From the NCBI GenBank assembly GCA_024228555.1, contig JAAETI010000123.1:1-64000 (forward strand): DNA of 64,000 nt, read 5' to 3'. The position numbers and the translations under genes are program-made. Positions 51,612-59,703 of this stretch are shown piece by piece (the first letter of the stretch is position 1; the number at the start of each line of letters is the position of its first letter). The notes under the pieces are model-generated. The model made no database searches. It saw only the letters and a program-made list of their open reading frames with translations, and was not told where the DNA came from. The stretch is from a bacterium (lineage in GTDB: Bacteria; Actinomycetota; Acidimicrobiia; Spongiisociales; UBA5794).

Positions 51612-52967
51612 CTAGTCGCCGAGCGCGTCTCGCAGCGCACCAAGCTGCGCAGCCACCGACTCCATCGAACCACCACCGGCAGTGACCCGCGCCGCCACCG
51701 ATGCCGTCGGAGTCAGCGCTTCGAGATCGCTGCCAGACAACTGGGGATGGGCCGCAGCCAACTCCTCTGCCGTCGCTTCACTGAGGGCCCGCCCCGAACC
51801 AGCAAGACCAGCGACAACACCTCCGACGACCTCATGAGCCTCGCGGAACGGAACTCCGCGATTCACCAAGATCTCGGCAAGGTCCAACGCCGTCACCATC
51901 GACGACGGCTCCGGCGGATGAAACACGGCGCTCTCCATCATCCCGCCCAGTGCGGCCAGAGCCAGCGACACGGTGTCATCAGCATGGAACACAGCCCTCT
52001 TGTCCTCTTGCAGGTCCCGGTTGTAGGTCAAAGGCAACCCCTTCTGCAGTGTCATCAGCGCGGTCAAATCACCAATTACGGTCGCCGACTTGCCTCTCGC
52101 CAACTCCGCAATATCAGGGTTCTTCTTCTGTGGCATCGCCGATGACCCGGTAGTGAAGGCATCACCAAACGTCGCCCAACCGAACTCATCGCTCGCCCAC
52201 AGCACCAACTCCTCGGCCAACCGCGACAGAGTCACCATCGTCTGCGCACAACAGAACGCATACTCGGCAACGAAATCGCGTGACCCAACCGCATCCATCG
52301 AGTTGGCGAACACTGATGAGAACCCGAGCCGTGCCGCGCTATTGGCCGGGTCCAGCGGTAGGCGGCTTCCCGCCGAAGCCCCCGCCCCAAGCGGCGAAAC
52401 ATCAATCCGCACCTGCGCATCCTGGAAACGATCCCGATCCCGCAACAACATCCATGCATACGCCAGCAGATGGTGCGCCAACGGGACCGCCTGCGCCTGC
52501 TGCACATGGGTGTACGACGCAACGACAGTGTCGCCAACCTCCTCAGCAAGACCCATCAGCACCCGCACCAGATCACCAATCTGGACGGACCGCTCATCGG
52601 CGGCCCGGCACAGATAGAGACGCAGATCAAGACAGATCTGATCGTTGCGGGACCGCCCGGTATGGAGCTTGCCTGCAGCCGATCCGATCAACTCACCGAG
52701 ACGGCGCTCGACCGCCGAGTGCACGTCTTCATCGCCGTCAGACCAGGCAAACTCGCCCGACCGCGCCTCGACCAAGACCGTGCCCAAACCAGAGGCAATC
52801 GCCGCGGCGTCGTCAGCCGACAAGATCCCGACGTCGGCCAGCATGGCGGTGTGCGCCAGCGAACCCTCGATGTCGTCGGCGAGCAACCGTCGATCCGAGT
52901 CGTCGACGGTGAACCGCCACAGCAACTCAGCCGGGCTCTCCTCAAACCTGCCACCCCATAGGGTCAT
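51612..52967 (-). CDS. argH: argininosuccinate lyase
   Basis: The enzyme splits argininosuccinate into arginine and fumarate, the last step of arginine synthesis. The 451-residue protein has the fumarase-family signature GSSAMPQKKNPD, the N-terminal LWGGRFEESP, the HTGRSRNDQ loop and the YTHVQQAQ segment. It is the last gene of the leftward arg operon, 2 bp after argG. The protein is of normal length. Confidence 0.95.
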   Translation of the reverse strand: MTLWGGRFEESPAELLWRFTVDDSDRRLLADDIEGSLAHTAMLADVGILSADDAAAIASGLGTVLVEARSGEFAWSDGDEDVHSAVERRLGELIGSAAGKLHTGRSRNDQICLDLRLYLCRAADERSVQIGDLVRVLMGLAEEVGDTVVASYTHVQQAQAVPLAHHLLAYAWMLLRDRDRFQDAQVRIDVSPLGAGASAGSRLPLDPANSAARLGFSSVFANSMDAVGSRDFVAEYAFCCAQTMVTLSRLAEELVLWASDEFGWATFGDAFTTGSSAMPQKKNPDIAELARGKSATVIGDLTALMTLQKGLPLTYNRDLQEDKRAVFHADDTVSLALAALGGMMESAVFHPPEPSSMVTALDLAEILVNRGVPFREAHEVVGGVVAGLAGSGRALSEATAEELAAAHPQLSGSDLEALTPTASVAARVTAGGGSMESVAAQLGALRDALGD

Positions 52968-52969
52968 AG

Positions 52970-54184
52970 CTACTCGCCCTCTCCAAGACGCTTCTCAGCA
53001 AAGGTACGCAGCCGCAACGACTGCAACCGGATGAATCCCTCTGCATCGGCCTGGTCGTAAACATCATCGGCCTCGAACGTCACCGTTGCCTCGTCGTAGA
53101 GGCTGTCGGAATCGGACCGGCGCCCATCGACGATCACGTTTCCCTTGTACAAGGTGATGCGTGCCTCGCCGTTGACTCGCTGTTGGATCTCATCCATGAA
53201 CTTCTGCAGAGCCTCGCGCTCGGGCGAATACCAAAATCCGTTGTAGACCATCTCCGCATACCGCGGCGACAGTTCATCACGCAGGTGGGTGACCTCACGA
53301 TCAAGCGTCAGCGACTCGACGGCCCTATGCGCATGATGCAGGATCGTGCCACCGGGAGTCTCATAGACACCCCGTGACTTCATGCCGACAAACCGATTCT
53401 CGACAATGTCGACCCGGCCAACGCCATGAGCACCACCGATCGCATTGAGCCTGGTCAGAATCTCGACCGGACTCATCCGCACCCCGTTGATGGCGACGGC
53501 ATCACCCTTCTCAAACTCGATCGACAACGTCTCCATCATGTCCGGTGCTTCCCACGGGTCGACCGTCATGCGGAACATGCCCTTGGGCGGCGCCACCCAG
53601 GGGTCCTCGAGCACGCCGCCCTCATACGAGATGTGCAGCAGGTTGGCGTCCATCGAATACGGCTTCTCCGGCGTAACCGGAATTGGGATGTTGTGCTTCT
53701 CGGCATATGCGACACAATCGGCCCGCCCTGTCAGATCCCACTCCCGCCACGGTGCGATCACCTTGATCGACGGGTCGATCGCATATGCAGCCAGCTCAAA
53801 CCGGACCTGATCGTTGCCCTTGCCGGTCGCCCCATGCGCAATCGCATCAGCACCAGTTGCCTTGACCGCATCCATCATTCCCTTCGAGATGATGGGGCGG
53901 GCCAGCGACGTTCCCAACAGGTAATACCCCTCATAGATGGCGTTGGCCCTGATCGCAGGGAAGACAAAGTCAGAGACAAACTCGGCCCGCAGGTCATCAA
54001 CGATTGCCTGCGACGCTCCCGTCGCCATGGCCTTCTCCTCGGCCTCAGCGACTTCATCGCCCTGACCGACGTCTGCGGTGTACGCAACCACCTCGGCCCC
54101 GTACTCATCTTTGATCCACTGCAGAATCACCGATGTGTCCAACCCACCGCTGTAGGCGAGGACAACCTTCTTGATATCTCTCAT
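52970..54184 (-). CDS. argG: argininosuccinate synthase
   Basis: The enzyme joins citrulline and aspartate with ATP. The 404-residue protein has the P-loop-like ATP pyrophosphatase motif [11 protein letters not shown], the [13 protein letters not shown] block and [15 protein letters not shown]. It starts inside the argR stop (4-bp overlap) and is followed by argH. Length and motifs are normal. Confidence 0.95.
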   Translation of the reverse strand: MRDIKKVVLAYSGGLDTSVILQWIKDEYGAEVVAYTADVGQGDEVAEAEEKAMATGASQAIVDDLRAEFVSDFVFPAIRANAIYEGYYLLGTSLARPIISKGMMDAVKATGADAIAHGATGKGNDQVRFELAAYAIDPSIKVIAPWREWDLTGRADCVAYAEKHNIPIPVTPEKPYSMDANLLHISYEGGVLEDPWVAPPKGMFRMTVDPWEAPDMMETLSIEFEKGDAVAINGVRMSPVEILTRLNAIGGAHGVGRVDIVENRFVGMKSRGVYETPGGTILHHAHRAVESLTLDREVTHLRDELSPRYAEMVYNGFWYSPEREALQKFMDEIQQRVNGEARITLYKGNVIVDGRRSDSDSLYDEATVTFEADDVYDQADAEGFIRLQSLRLRTFAEKRLGEGE

Positions 54185-54648
54185 CTTCGGACTCCCATTT
54201 CTTCGATGTTTGCAGCAACTTCTTCACCGCTCCCGGCAGCGGCAACAACTAGCAAGGTGTCATCGCCTGCAACGGTGCCGAGTACTCCGTCTACTTGAGC
54301 GGCATCGATGGCACCTGCCACCAGATGGGCCGCTCCCGGCGGGGTACGCACAACAACAAGGTTGCCGGAAACGACGATCTCGTCGACAAAGTCATTGACG
54401 GCGCGCCGCAGCCGGATTTCTGCTTCGGACAGCTCCTGTGGGCTGGCAGCCGTGGTGTACTCGACGGACCCATCTGCGTTGCGAGTCTTGACCGCCCCCA
54501 GTGCATCAAGATCCCGCGACACGGTGGCCTGGGTCACCGGGAACCCCTCTCCTTGGAGGAGCACAACCAATTCAGCCTGACTTGTGATCGACCCCTCGGC
54601 GAGGAGTTTACGGATACGTCTGCGTCGCTTTGCGGTGACCGGACTCAT
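54181..54648 (-). CDS. argR: arginine repressor
   Basis: The 155-residue protein has the ArgR winged helix (about 5-70, with [34 protein letters not shown]) and the C-terminal hexamerisation/arginine-binding domain (about 80-150, with [13 protein letters not shown]). It represses arg genes when arginine is plentiful. It lies inside the operon, overlapping argB and argG by 4 bp each. The AT-rich palindromic DNA before argC is its likely target. Confidence 0.95.
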   Translation of the reverse strand: MSPVTAKRRRRIRKLLAEGSITSQAELVVLLQGEGFPVTQATVSRDLDALGAVKTRNADGSVEYTTAASPQELSEAEIRLRRAVNDFVDEIVVSGNLVVVRTPPGAAHLVAGAIDAAQVDGVLGTVAGDDTLLVVAAAGSGEEVAANIEEMGVRR

Positions 54649-55547
54649 TCGACCGGCTCCATCGTGATCATCGTTCCGATCCCCTCAGGGGTGAACACCT
54701 CGAGCAGCAAGGCATGCTGCATCCGGCCATCGAGAATGTGGGCACGCTCAACGCCGCCCTGGACGGCCGAGATGCAAGATCTCAGCTTTGGCAGCATCCC
54801 TGCCGATGCGGAATCAGACTCGATCAGTCTCTTCAGGTCGTCGACGACGATCCGGGCGATGAGCGAGTCCTTGTCGCCGAGGTCTCGGTACAAGCCCTCA
54901 ACGTCGGTGAGATACACGACCTTGAGCGCCCCCAACGCCTCCGCCAGCGCTCCGGCGGCGGTATCGGCATTCAGGTTGTAGGCCTTGCCGTCCTCCCCCC
55001 GCGCCAGCGGAGCAACGACCGGCACATAGCCCTGGTGCTGCAGACTCTGGATGAGTCCGGGATTGACCTCGGTGATCTCGCCGACAAAGCCGAGACGCTC
55101 GTCCTTTGGTTTGGCCACGAACAGATTGCCGTCGAGCCCGTTGACCCCTGCGGCGACCGAGCCATGGGCATTGATCAGCCGGACAATGTCGGGATTGATC
55201 TCACCTGCAAGGGTCGACTGGACGACGCGGATGGTCTCGTTGTCGGTAACACGGAGCCCCTCAAACCACTGCGGCTCGATTCCGCGCTGGCCCATCGCGG
55301 CGGAGATGTGTGGTCCGCCACCGTGCACAATCACAGGGTTGATACCGACGTAATGGAGCATTGCCACATCGTCAGCAAAAGTGTTGCGCAGGCTCGCGTC
55401 GACCATCGCCGATCCGCCGTACTTGATGACGACGGTCTTGCCCCTGAAGTCCTTGATGAAGGGCAGCGCTTCCGAGAAGATCCGGGCCTTCCCCATCGTC
55501 TTGGCGATACGGGGCTTGGCCTCGTGAGGTGTCGAATGTCCGTTCAT
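54645..55547 (-). CDS. argB: acetylglutamate kinase
   Basis: The enzyme phosphorylates N-acetylglutamate. The 300-residue protein has the amino-acid-kinase motifs VVIKYGGSAM, IVHGGGPHISAAM and NADTAAGALAEALGA. The N-terminal helix (about 12-30) is of the type that mediates arginine feedback inhibition in hexameric kinases. Its start overlaps the argJ stop in TGATG, so it is coupled. Normal length. Confidence 0.95.
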   Translation of the reverse strand: MNGHSTPHEAKPRIAKTMGKARIFSEALPFIKDFRGKTVVIKYGGSAMVDASLRNTFADDVAMLHYVGINPVIVHGGGPHISAAMGQRGIEPQWFEGLRVTDNETIRVVQSTLAGEINPDIVRLINAHGSVAAGVNGLDGNLFVAKPKDERLGFVGEITEVNPGLIQSLQHQGYVPVVAPLARGEDGKAYNLNADTAAGALAEALGALKVVYLTDVEGLYRDLGDKDSLIARIVVDDLKRLIESDSASAGMLPKLRSCISAVQGGVERAHILDGRMQHALLLEVFTPEGIGTMITMEPVE

Positions 55548-56770
55548 CAGCTGTACTCCGCGTTGAAGGAAACGTATTCCGGGGTGAGGTCGGTCGTAAT
55601 CACCCGAGCTGTTCCCGGGCCGGCGCCGACAGTCATCGTTACTGTGAAGTCACCGATGGCGATCGCATTGTGTAGGGCGCGATTGTCGTGATCGACCGCA
55701 ACCCCCTCCTTGGCGATGGCGATCGCATTGTGTAGGGCGCGATTGTCGTGATCGACCGCAACCCCCTCCTTGGCGATGGCGATCGCGCTGTATGCGATCC
55801 CAAACTGGGCCGGATCGAACTCCACGTCGGTCGCTCCAAGCGCACCCAGGAGCCGACCCCAGTTGGGGTCACCGCCGTAGAACGCCGACCTCACCAGAGC
55901 GGAGTCTGCGACCAGACGGCCCGCCTTGCGGGCAGTCGCATCATCGGCCGCCCCGATGACTTCGATGGTCACCACACGGCTGGCTCCCTCGGCGTCGGCA
56001 GCTAGTTGATTGGCCAGATCCCAACAGACCGCGGCGACGGCCGCGGTGAATGCCGCCGGTTCCGGCACTACCCCGCTTCGTCCCGAGGCGAGCAAGAGGA
56101 CCGTGTCGTTGGTCGAGGGACAGCCGTCGACGTTGAGTGCATGAAATGAACCGTCGACCGCGGTGTGCAGCGCCGCATCGAGCAACTCTGGGCTGACTGC
56201 TGCGTCAGTCGTTAGGACGACCAGCATTGTCGCCATGTCGGGTCGAACCATGCCGGCACCCTTGGCCATCCCACCAACGGTGTAGCCATCGACCTTGCGG
56301 AGACTCTCCTTCGGCACTGTGTCTGTGGTCATGATCGCTCGTGCAGCCGCGGTACCGGCAGCGCCGTTGGTCCCCAGTGCACCGACACCGTCGGCAATTC
56401 CTGTGAGAAGCTTGTCAACGGGGAGCGGTGGTCCGATCCCGCCCGTTGAGCAGACGAGTACTTCGTCGGAGGAGCATCCAAGTGCCGCAGCCGCCACCGC
56501 GGCCGAAGCCCTGGCATCGGCGAGACCGGCATCTCCCGTCCCGGCGTTGGCGCATCCCGAGTTCAGCACAACGGCATGGACCATGGGGCCATGGGCCAGA
56601 TGCTCCCGGCTGACGATCACAGGGGCGGCAGCCGCCTGGTTCACAGTGAACACGCCTGCACCAATGGTGTCGGGTCCACCGACGACAAGGGCGAGATCAA
56701 GAGCACCCGCTTGCTTGATACCGGTGGCAAGTCCAGCAGCTGCAAAGCCGGCGGCAGCGGTCACACTCAT
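55547..56770 (-). CDS. argJ: glutamate N-acetyltransferase (ArgJ) with internal 20-residue duplication
   Basis: ArgJ moves the acetyl group from N-acetylornithine to glutamate and self-cleaves before the nucleophile Thr. The 407-residue protein has KGAGMVRPDMATMLVV (cleavage site before Thr) and the SFHALNVDGCPSTND block. The start at 56770 overlaps the argC stop in ATGA. Near the C-terminus the unit AIAIAKEGVAVDHDNRALHN occurs twice in a row, encoded by an exact 60-bp tandem repeat. Relatives have a single such strand-loop, so one copy is extra. The frame is kept, but folding of the C-terminal part could be affected. Confidence 0.92.
   Translation of the reverse strand: MSVTAAAGFAAAGLATGIKQAGALDLALVVGGPDTIGAGVFTVNQAAAAPVIVSREHLAHGPMVHAVVLNSGCANAGTGDAGLADARASAAVAAAALGCSSDEVLVCSTGGIGPPLPVDKLLTGIADGVGALGTNGAAGTAAARAIMTTDTVPKESLRKVDGYTVGGMAKGAGMVRPDMATMLVVLTTDAAVSPELLDAALHTAVDGSFHALNVDGCPSTNDTVLLLASGRSGVVPEPAAFTAAVAAVCWDLANQLAADAEGASRVVTIEVIGAADDATARKAGRLVADSALVRSAFYGGDPNWGRLLGALGATDVEFDPAQFGIAYSAIAIAKEGVAVDHDNRALHNAIAIAKEGVAVDHDNRALHNAIAIGDFTVTMTVGAGPGTARVITTDLTPEYVSFNAEYS
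55654..55786. repeat. exact 60-bp tandem duplication inside argJ
   Basis: Sequence is perfectly periodic with period 60 from 55654 to 55786 (2.2 copies): 55655-55714 and 55715-55774 are identical, and 12 bases of a third copy follow before divergence. The repeat keeps the reading frame and inserts 20 codons. Complete identity means it is recent, or an assembly artefact. Confidence 0.95.
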
Positions 56771-57789
56771 GGCATCCACCCTGCCATCGGCAACCCTGCG
56801 GTCTCGTCATAGCCAAGCATCACGTTCGCACACTGCACCGCTTGGCCAGCGGCCCCTTTCAGCAGGTTGTCGATTACGGAAATCACAACTGCGGTGTTGG
56901 TGCGCGGGTCGAAGTGCGGCTGCACCAACGCCCGGTTGGTTCCGACGACCCATCGTGTTTTGGGAGACTGCTCCACAACCGAAACGAATGGTGCGTCGGC
57001 ATACGCAGACTCGTAGACAGCCGTGATCGCCGCTGCGTCGGTCCCCGGTTGCGCCGGTACGTAACAAGTCGACATGATCCCCCGCTGCATCGGCACAAGG
57101 TGAGGTGTGAAAATGACTGTCGGCTCTGTTGCGCCGAGGGCGCCAAGCCCTTGCTCGATCTCGGGGCGATGGCGATGGGTAAGTACGCCGTATGCGCTCA
57201 CGCCTTCGTCAACGGCGCCAAACATCAGGTTCTCCTTGGCCCCCCGCCCTGCGCCGGATACACCGGACATCGAGTCGACGATCACGGCACCGTCTCCGAT
57301 CAGGCCGGCCTGTTGCAGTGGGGCGGTCGCCAGCAACGCCGAAGTTGGGTAGCAGCCAGGGGCCGCCGCCCGGTCGGCACCGACCAGTTCCTTGCCGAAC
57401 AACTCGGGGATGCCGTACGGCCAGCCACCAAGTTGCTCGCCGTATGGATGTGGCGATCCGTAGGCGGCCTCGTAACGATCAGTGGAATCGAGTCGGAAGT
57501 CGCTGCCGAGATCGACAACCTTGATGCCCTTCGCCAGCAGCTCCATGGCCGGGTCCGAGGACGCTCCGTGTGGCAACGCAAGAAAGGCGAGATCAGCATC
57601 GCGTACATCGTTGGACCCGAGCACACGCTCACCGCCGGTGAGATGTGGATGCACGTCGCCCAGTTTGGCTCCTGCCTTGCTGTGCGCACCAAGATGGACG
57701 ACCTCCATCTCGGGATGGTCGTCAACAAGCCGAATGAGTTCGCCTCCGGCGTAACCGGAGGCACCGAGGATGGCTATGCGGGTTTTCAT
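56767..57789 (-). CDS. argC: N-acetyl-gamma-glutamyl-phosphate reductase
   Basis: The NADPH-dependent enzyme reduces acetylglutamyl phosphate to the semialdehyde. The 340-residue protein has the Rossmann start ILGASGYAGGELIRL, the active-site Cys in APGCYPTSALL, and HRHRPEIEQGL. It is the first gene of the operon; AGAAGGA lies just before the ATG, and a near-consensus promoter lies 27-54 bp upstream. Normal length. Confidence 0.95.
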   Translation of the reverse strand: MKTRIAILGASGYAGGELIRLVDDHPEMEVVHLGAHSKAGAKLGDVHPHLTGGERVLGSNDVRDADLAFLALPHGASSDPAMELLAKGIKVVDLGSDFRLDSTDRYEAAYGSPHPYGEQLGGWPYGIPELFGKELVGADRAAAPGCYPTSALLATAPLQQAGLIGDGAVIVDSMSGVSGAGRGAKENLMFGAVDEGVSAYGVLTHRHRPEIEQGLGALGATEPTVIFTPHLVPMQRGIMSTCYVPAQPGTDAAAITAVYESAYADAPFVSVVEQSPKTRWVVGTNRALVQPHFDPRTNTAVVISVIDNLLKGAAGQAVQCANVMLGYDETAGLPMAGWMP

Positions 57790-57815
57790 GGTTCCTTCTG
57801 GATCAGGAAGGAGCG

Positions 57816-57843
57816 ATTATACGTATATGTGCATAACTGTCAA
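57816..57843 (-). promoter_or_regulatory. arg operon promoter with AT-rich candidate ArgR site
   Basis: On the minus strand TTGACA (57843-57838) and TATAAT (57821-57816) are separated by 16 bp, both hexamers matching the sigma-70 consensus exactly. The spacer and -10 region (ATGCACATATACGTATAA) are AT-rich and palindromic around the TATACGTATA core, as ARG boxes are. Bound ArgR would sit on the polymerase site. Confidence 0.75.
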
Positions 57844-57892
57844 CACGGCGATAGTGAGTGTCAGCACCCTCACCCAGCATTAACCTCAAAGC

Positions 57893-58051
57893 ATGCTCTT
57901 TGCGCACCAAGGCGGTTGGGACGAGACCCTCATGTTCCTGGTGCCGATCGTCCTTGCGTTCTTTGTGATCCGCAGGCTGGAAAGGCGGGGTCAGGCCGCC
58001 GCCGAGGACCAGGCTCAGGAAGAGTCTGAGTCGCAGAACACCACACCGTAG
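57893..58051 (+). CDS. 52-residue single-helix membrane protein
   Basis: ATG 57893 to TAG 58051 encodes 52 residues. A short soluble start with HQGGWDE is followed by one hydrophobic helix (about 13-28), then RRLERRGQ and an acidic Gln/Glu-rich tail ending NTTP. TAACCT (57881-57886) lies 6 nt before the ATG, matching the leaderless pattern. Small actinobacterial proteins with a H-x-GGWDE start followed by a helix are familiar to me, which supports it. Its 3' end overlaps the convergent gene by 37 bp. Function unknown. Confidence 0.6.
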   Translation: MLFAHQGGWDETLMFLVPIVLAFFVIRRLERRGQAAAEDQAQEESESQNTTP

Positions 58052-59574
58052 AAGTTGTGCGCTGCCTGATCGAGGTATTCCTCGATCAGGTTCATCTTGC
58101 GGACCTCGCCATCGCTGACTGCGGTCGCACGTAGGCCATCCATCGTGGCGCACCGTGCCGCGTTGTCGGCGGGATCGAAATCAACCAACTGCTGGCCGGC
58201 CGTGATGTGCAGGATGCCCTCTTCGTTGATGCCAACCCGTCGCATGTCCTCACGATTGACCACCGTCACCGCGACAAACACAACACCGACAACGGCCAAC
58301 CCGAACGCCAGCCAACCACGTGCAGAAACACGCTCCAACAACAATGCCATGCCAACCGAGATCAACACCGACCAGGCAATCCAACCAAACCCGGTCTCCC
58401 GCCACGGAGCGGGGTTGAAGCCCTTTGCCTGCAACCCTGAGCTAATCGCGGCCAGGAACGAGGCCACCACAATGACTGACACGTAGTAGCCGATGAGCGG
58501 AGCCACGCTGCGGAGAGCCGTTGGTATCGAGCCGCCGCCAAACGGTGATCTTTGATTGAGCCGTTTCGCCCCCCACCACACAAGACCGACCGCGACCGCC
58601 GCAACCACCACCGCGATCAAAAGATCCGCAGAAGGACGGGTCAGCAGACGGGCAACCACACGTGTCTGCGCCGCCAGACCAACCGGCACAAAGGCCGATC
58701 CAATGCGAAACGGCATTAGCACTAGGAAGTCCAGACCCAGGTCGGGTTCAGCCGCACCGTAGCAACCACCACTCGAGCAGTAATAGGCAATGAAGAACCG
58801 TGCGGGAAGAAACACCACAGCAAACCCGGCGGCAAGTGCCACCCACAGGCGGATACTGAATTGCTCCCACATCCGCTTCCAATTCCAGCCCGCAGTAGCG
58901 CTCACCAACAACACAACATGGACGAGCCCGAGCGGTAGCGCCAACCAGGCCAGCTCGATCATCGAGGCCAACACTGCACCCAACAGCCCAGCAGCAAGGT
59001 AGAGCCACGCACCTCGATCAGCTGGGGTCTGGGGCACGTACCGACCCAGCCAGAGCGGGACCAGCAATGCCACCGACGCCGTTCCCAGGTAGAGGCCGGG
59101 GAACAAGGTCAGGGGGTGGACCGCCGGGTTGACCAAGACCAGCGAACCGGCAAAGACGATGGGGAGGAGCACGGACACTCGCTCCCAGACAGCTCCCTCC
59201 CCCGCGGCCCGCCGGTACTGGTTGACCGTCAACAGTCCCGTCGTCAGCAGCAGCGAGACCATCGCAAGCTTCACAACCGCCATGCCGACGTTTGGAGCGA
59301 CGCCAAACACCACGCCGAGACGCACCACCAGCCAGTGCTCGAGATAGAACCCGAGCCGGCTAATCGGGCGGAAGACCCCAACGTCGATAAACGCAGTGAC
59401 TTCCCGCATGACCTGATCCCACAACAGCAACGGATTGCCCCCGACCAGCGCCTCCGGCATATACATCACGAAGCGCTCGTCAGCCCACGGTCGCGCAAAC
59501 AGTGCGGGGGAGGCCACTAGAGCCGCAAGAGCGGTCCCGATGATGACGAAACGGCGGTTGATTCGGGGGTTCAT
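58015..59574 (-). CDS. polytopic membrane protein (GT-C-like topology)
   Basis: ATG 59574 gives a 519-residue protein with about 11-12 hydrophobic helices and a luminal-type loop after helix 1 (ARPWADERFVMYMPEALVGG...). Such an acidic first loop and many-helix topology recall GT-C glycosyltransferases or polymer-related membrane proteins, but I see no decisive motif. TACTCT lies 10 nt before the start. The frame is open upstream to 59781, but that part overlaps the region before yjjI and does not look coding. Confidence 0.75.
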   Translation of the reverse strand: MNPRINRRFVIIGTALAALVASPALFARPWADERFVMYMPEALVGGNPLLLWDQVMREVTAFIDVGVFRPISRLGFYLEHWLVVRLGVVFGVAPNVGMAVVKLAMVSLLLTTGLLTVNQYRRAAGEGAVWERVSVLLPIVFAGSLVLVNPAVHPLTLFPGLYLGTASVALLVPLWLGRYVPQTPADRGAWLYLAAGLLGAVLASMIELAWLALPLGLVHVVLLVSATAGWNWKRMWEQFSIRLWVALAAGFAVVFLPARFFIAYYCSSGGCYGAAEPDLGLDFLVLMPFRIGSAFVPVGLAAQTRVVARLLTRPSADLLIAVVVAAVAVGLVWWGAKRLNQRSPFGGGSIPTALRSVAPLIGYYVSVIVVASFLAAISSGLQAKGFNPAPWRETGFGWIAWSVLISVGMALLLERVSARGWLAFGLAVVGVVFVAVTVVNREDMRRVGINEEGILHITAGQQLVDFDPADNAARCATMDGLRATAVSDGEVRKMNLIEEYLDQAAHNFYGVVFCDSDSS

Positions 59575-59641
59575 GACCGAATCGAGAGTAGCCAGACACG
59601 GTGGTGCAACCGGGGCCAACCGCAAAATCTCAGAGTGTCCC

Positions 59642-59662
59642 ACTGGACAAATGGTCTCCAGT
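59642..59662 (+). promoter_or_regulatory. inverted repeat upstream of yjjI
   Basis: ACTGGA (59642-59647) and TCCAGT (59657-59662) flank a 9-bp centre, 42-62 bp before the yjjI start. It might bind a regulator of the glycyl-radical operon; it does not match an FNR box and could be chance. Confidence 0.25.
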
Positions 59663-59703
59663 CCCCGATTATTGGGCCGGGCGGGTGCCCAGGAGGTCCC
59701 AAA

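Noticed and set aside
54714-55691. 325-codon plus-strand frame opposite argB
   Set aside because: Antisense shadow of argB, which has all kinase motifs.
56842-58029. 395-codon plus-strand frame opposite argC
   Set aside because: Shadow of argC; it also crosses the arg promoter. Only the short gene at 57893 on this strand, in its own frame, looks real.
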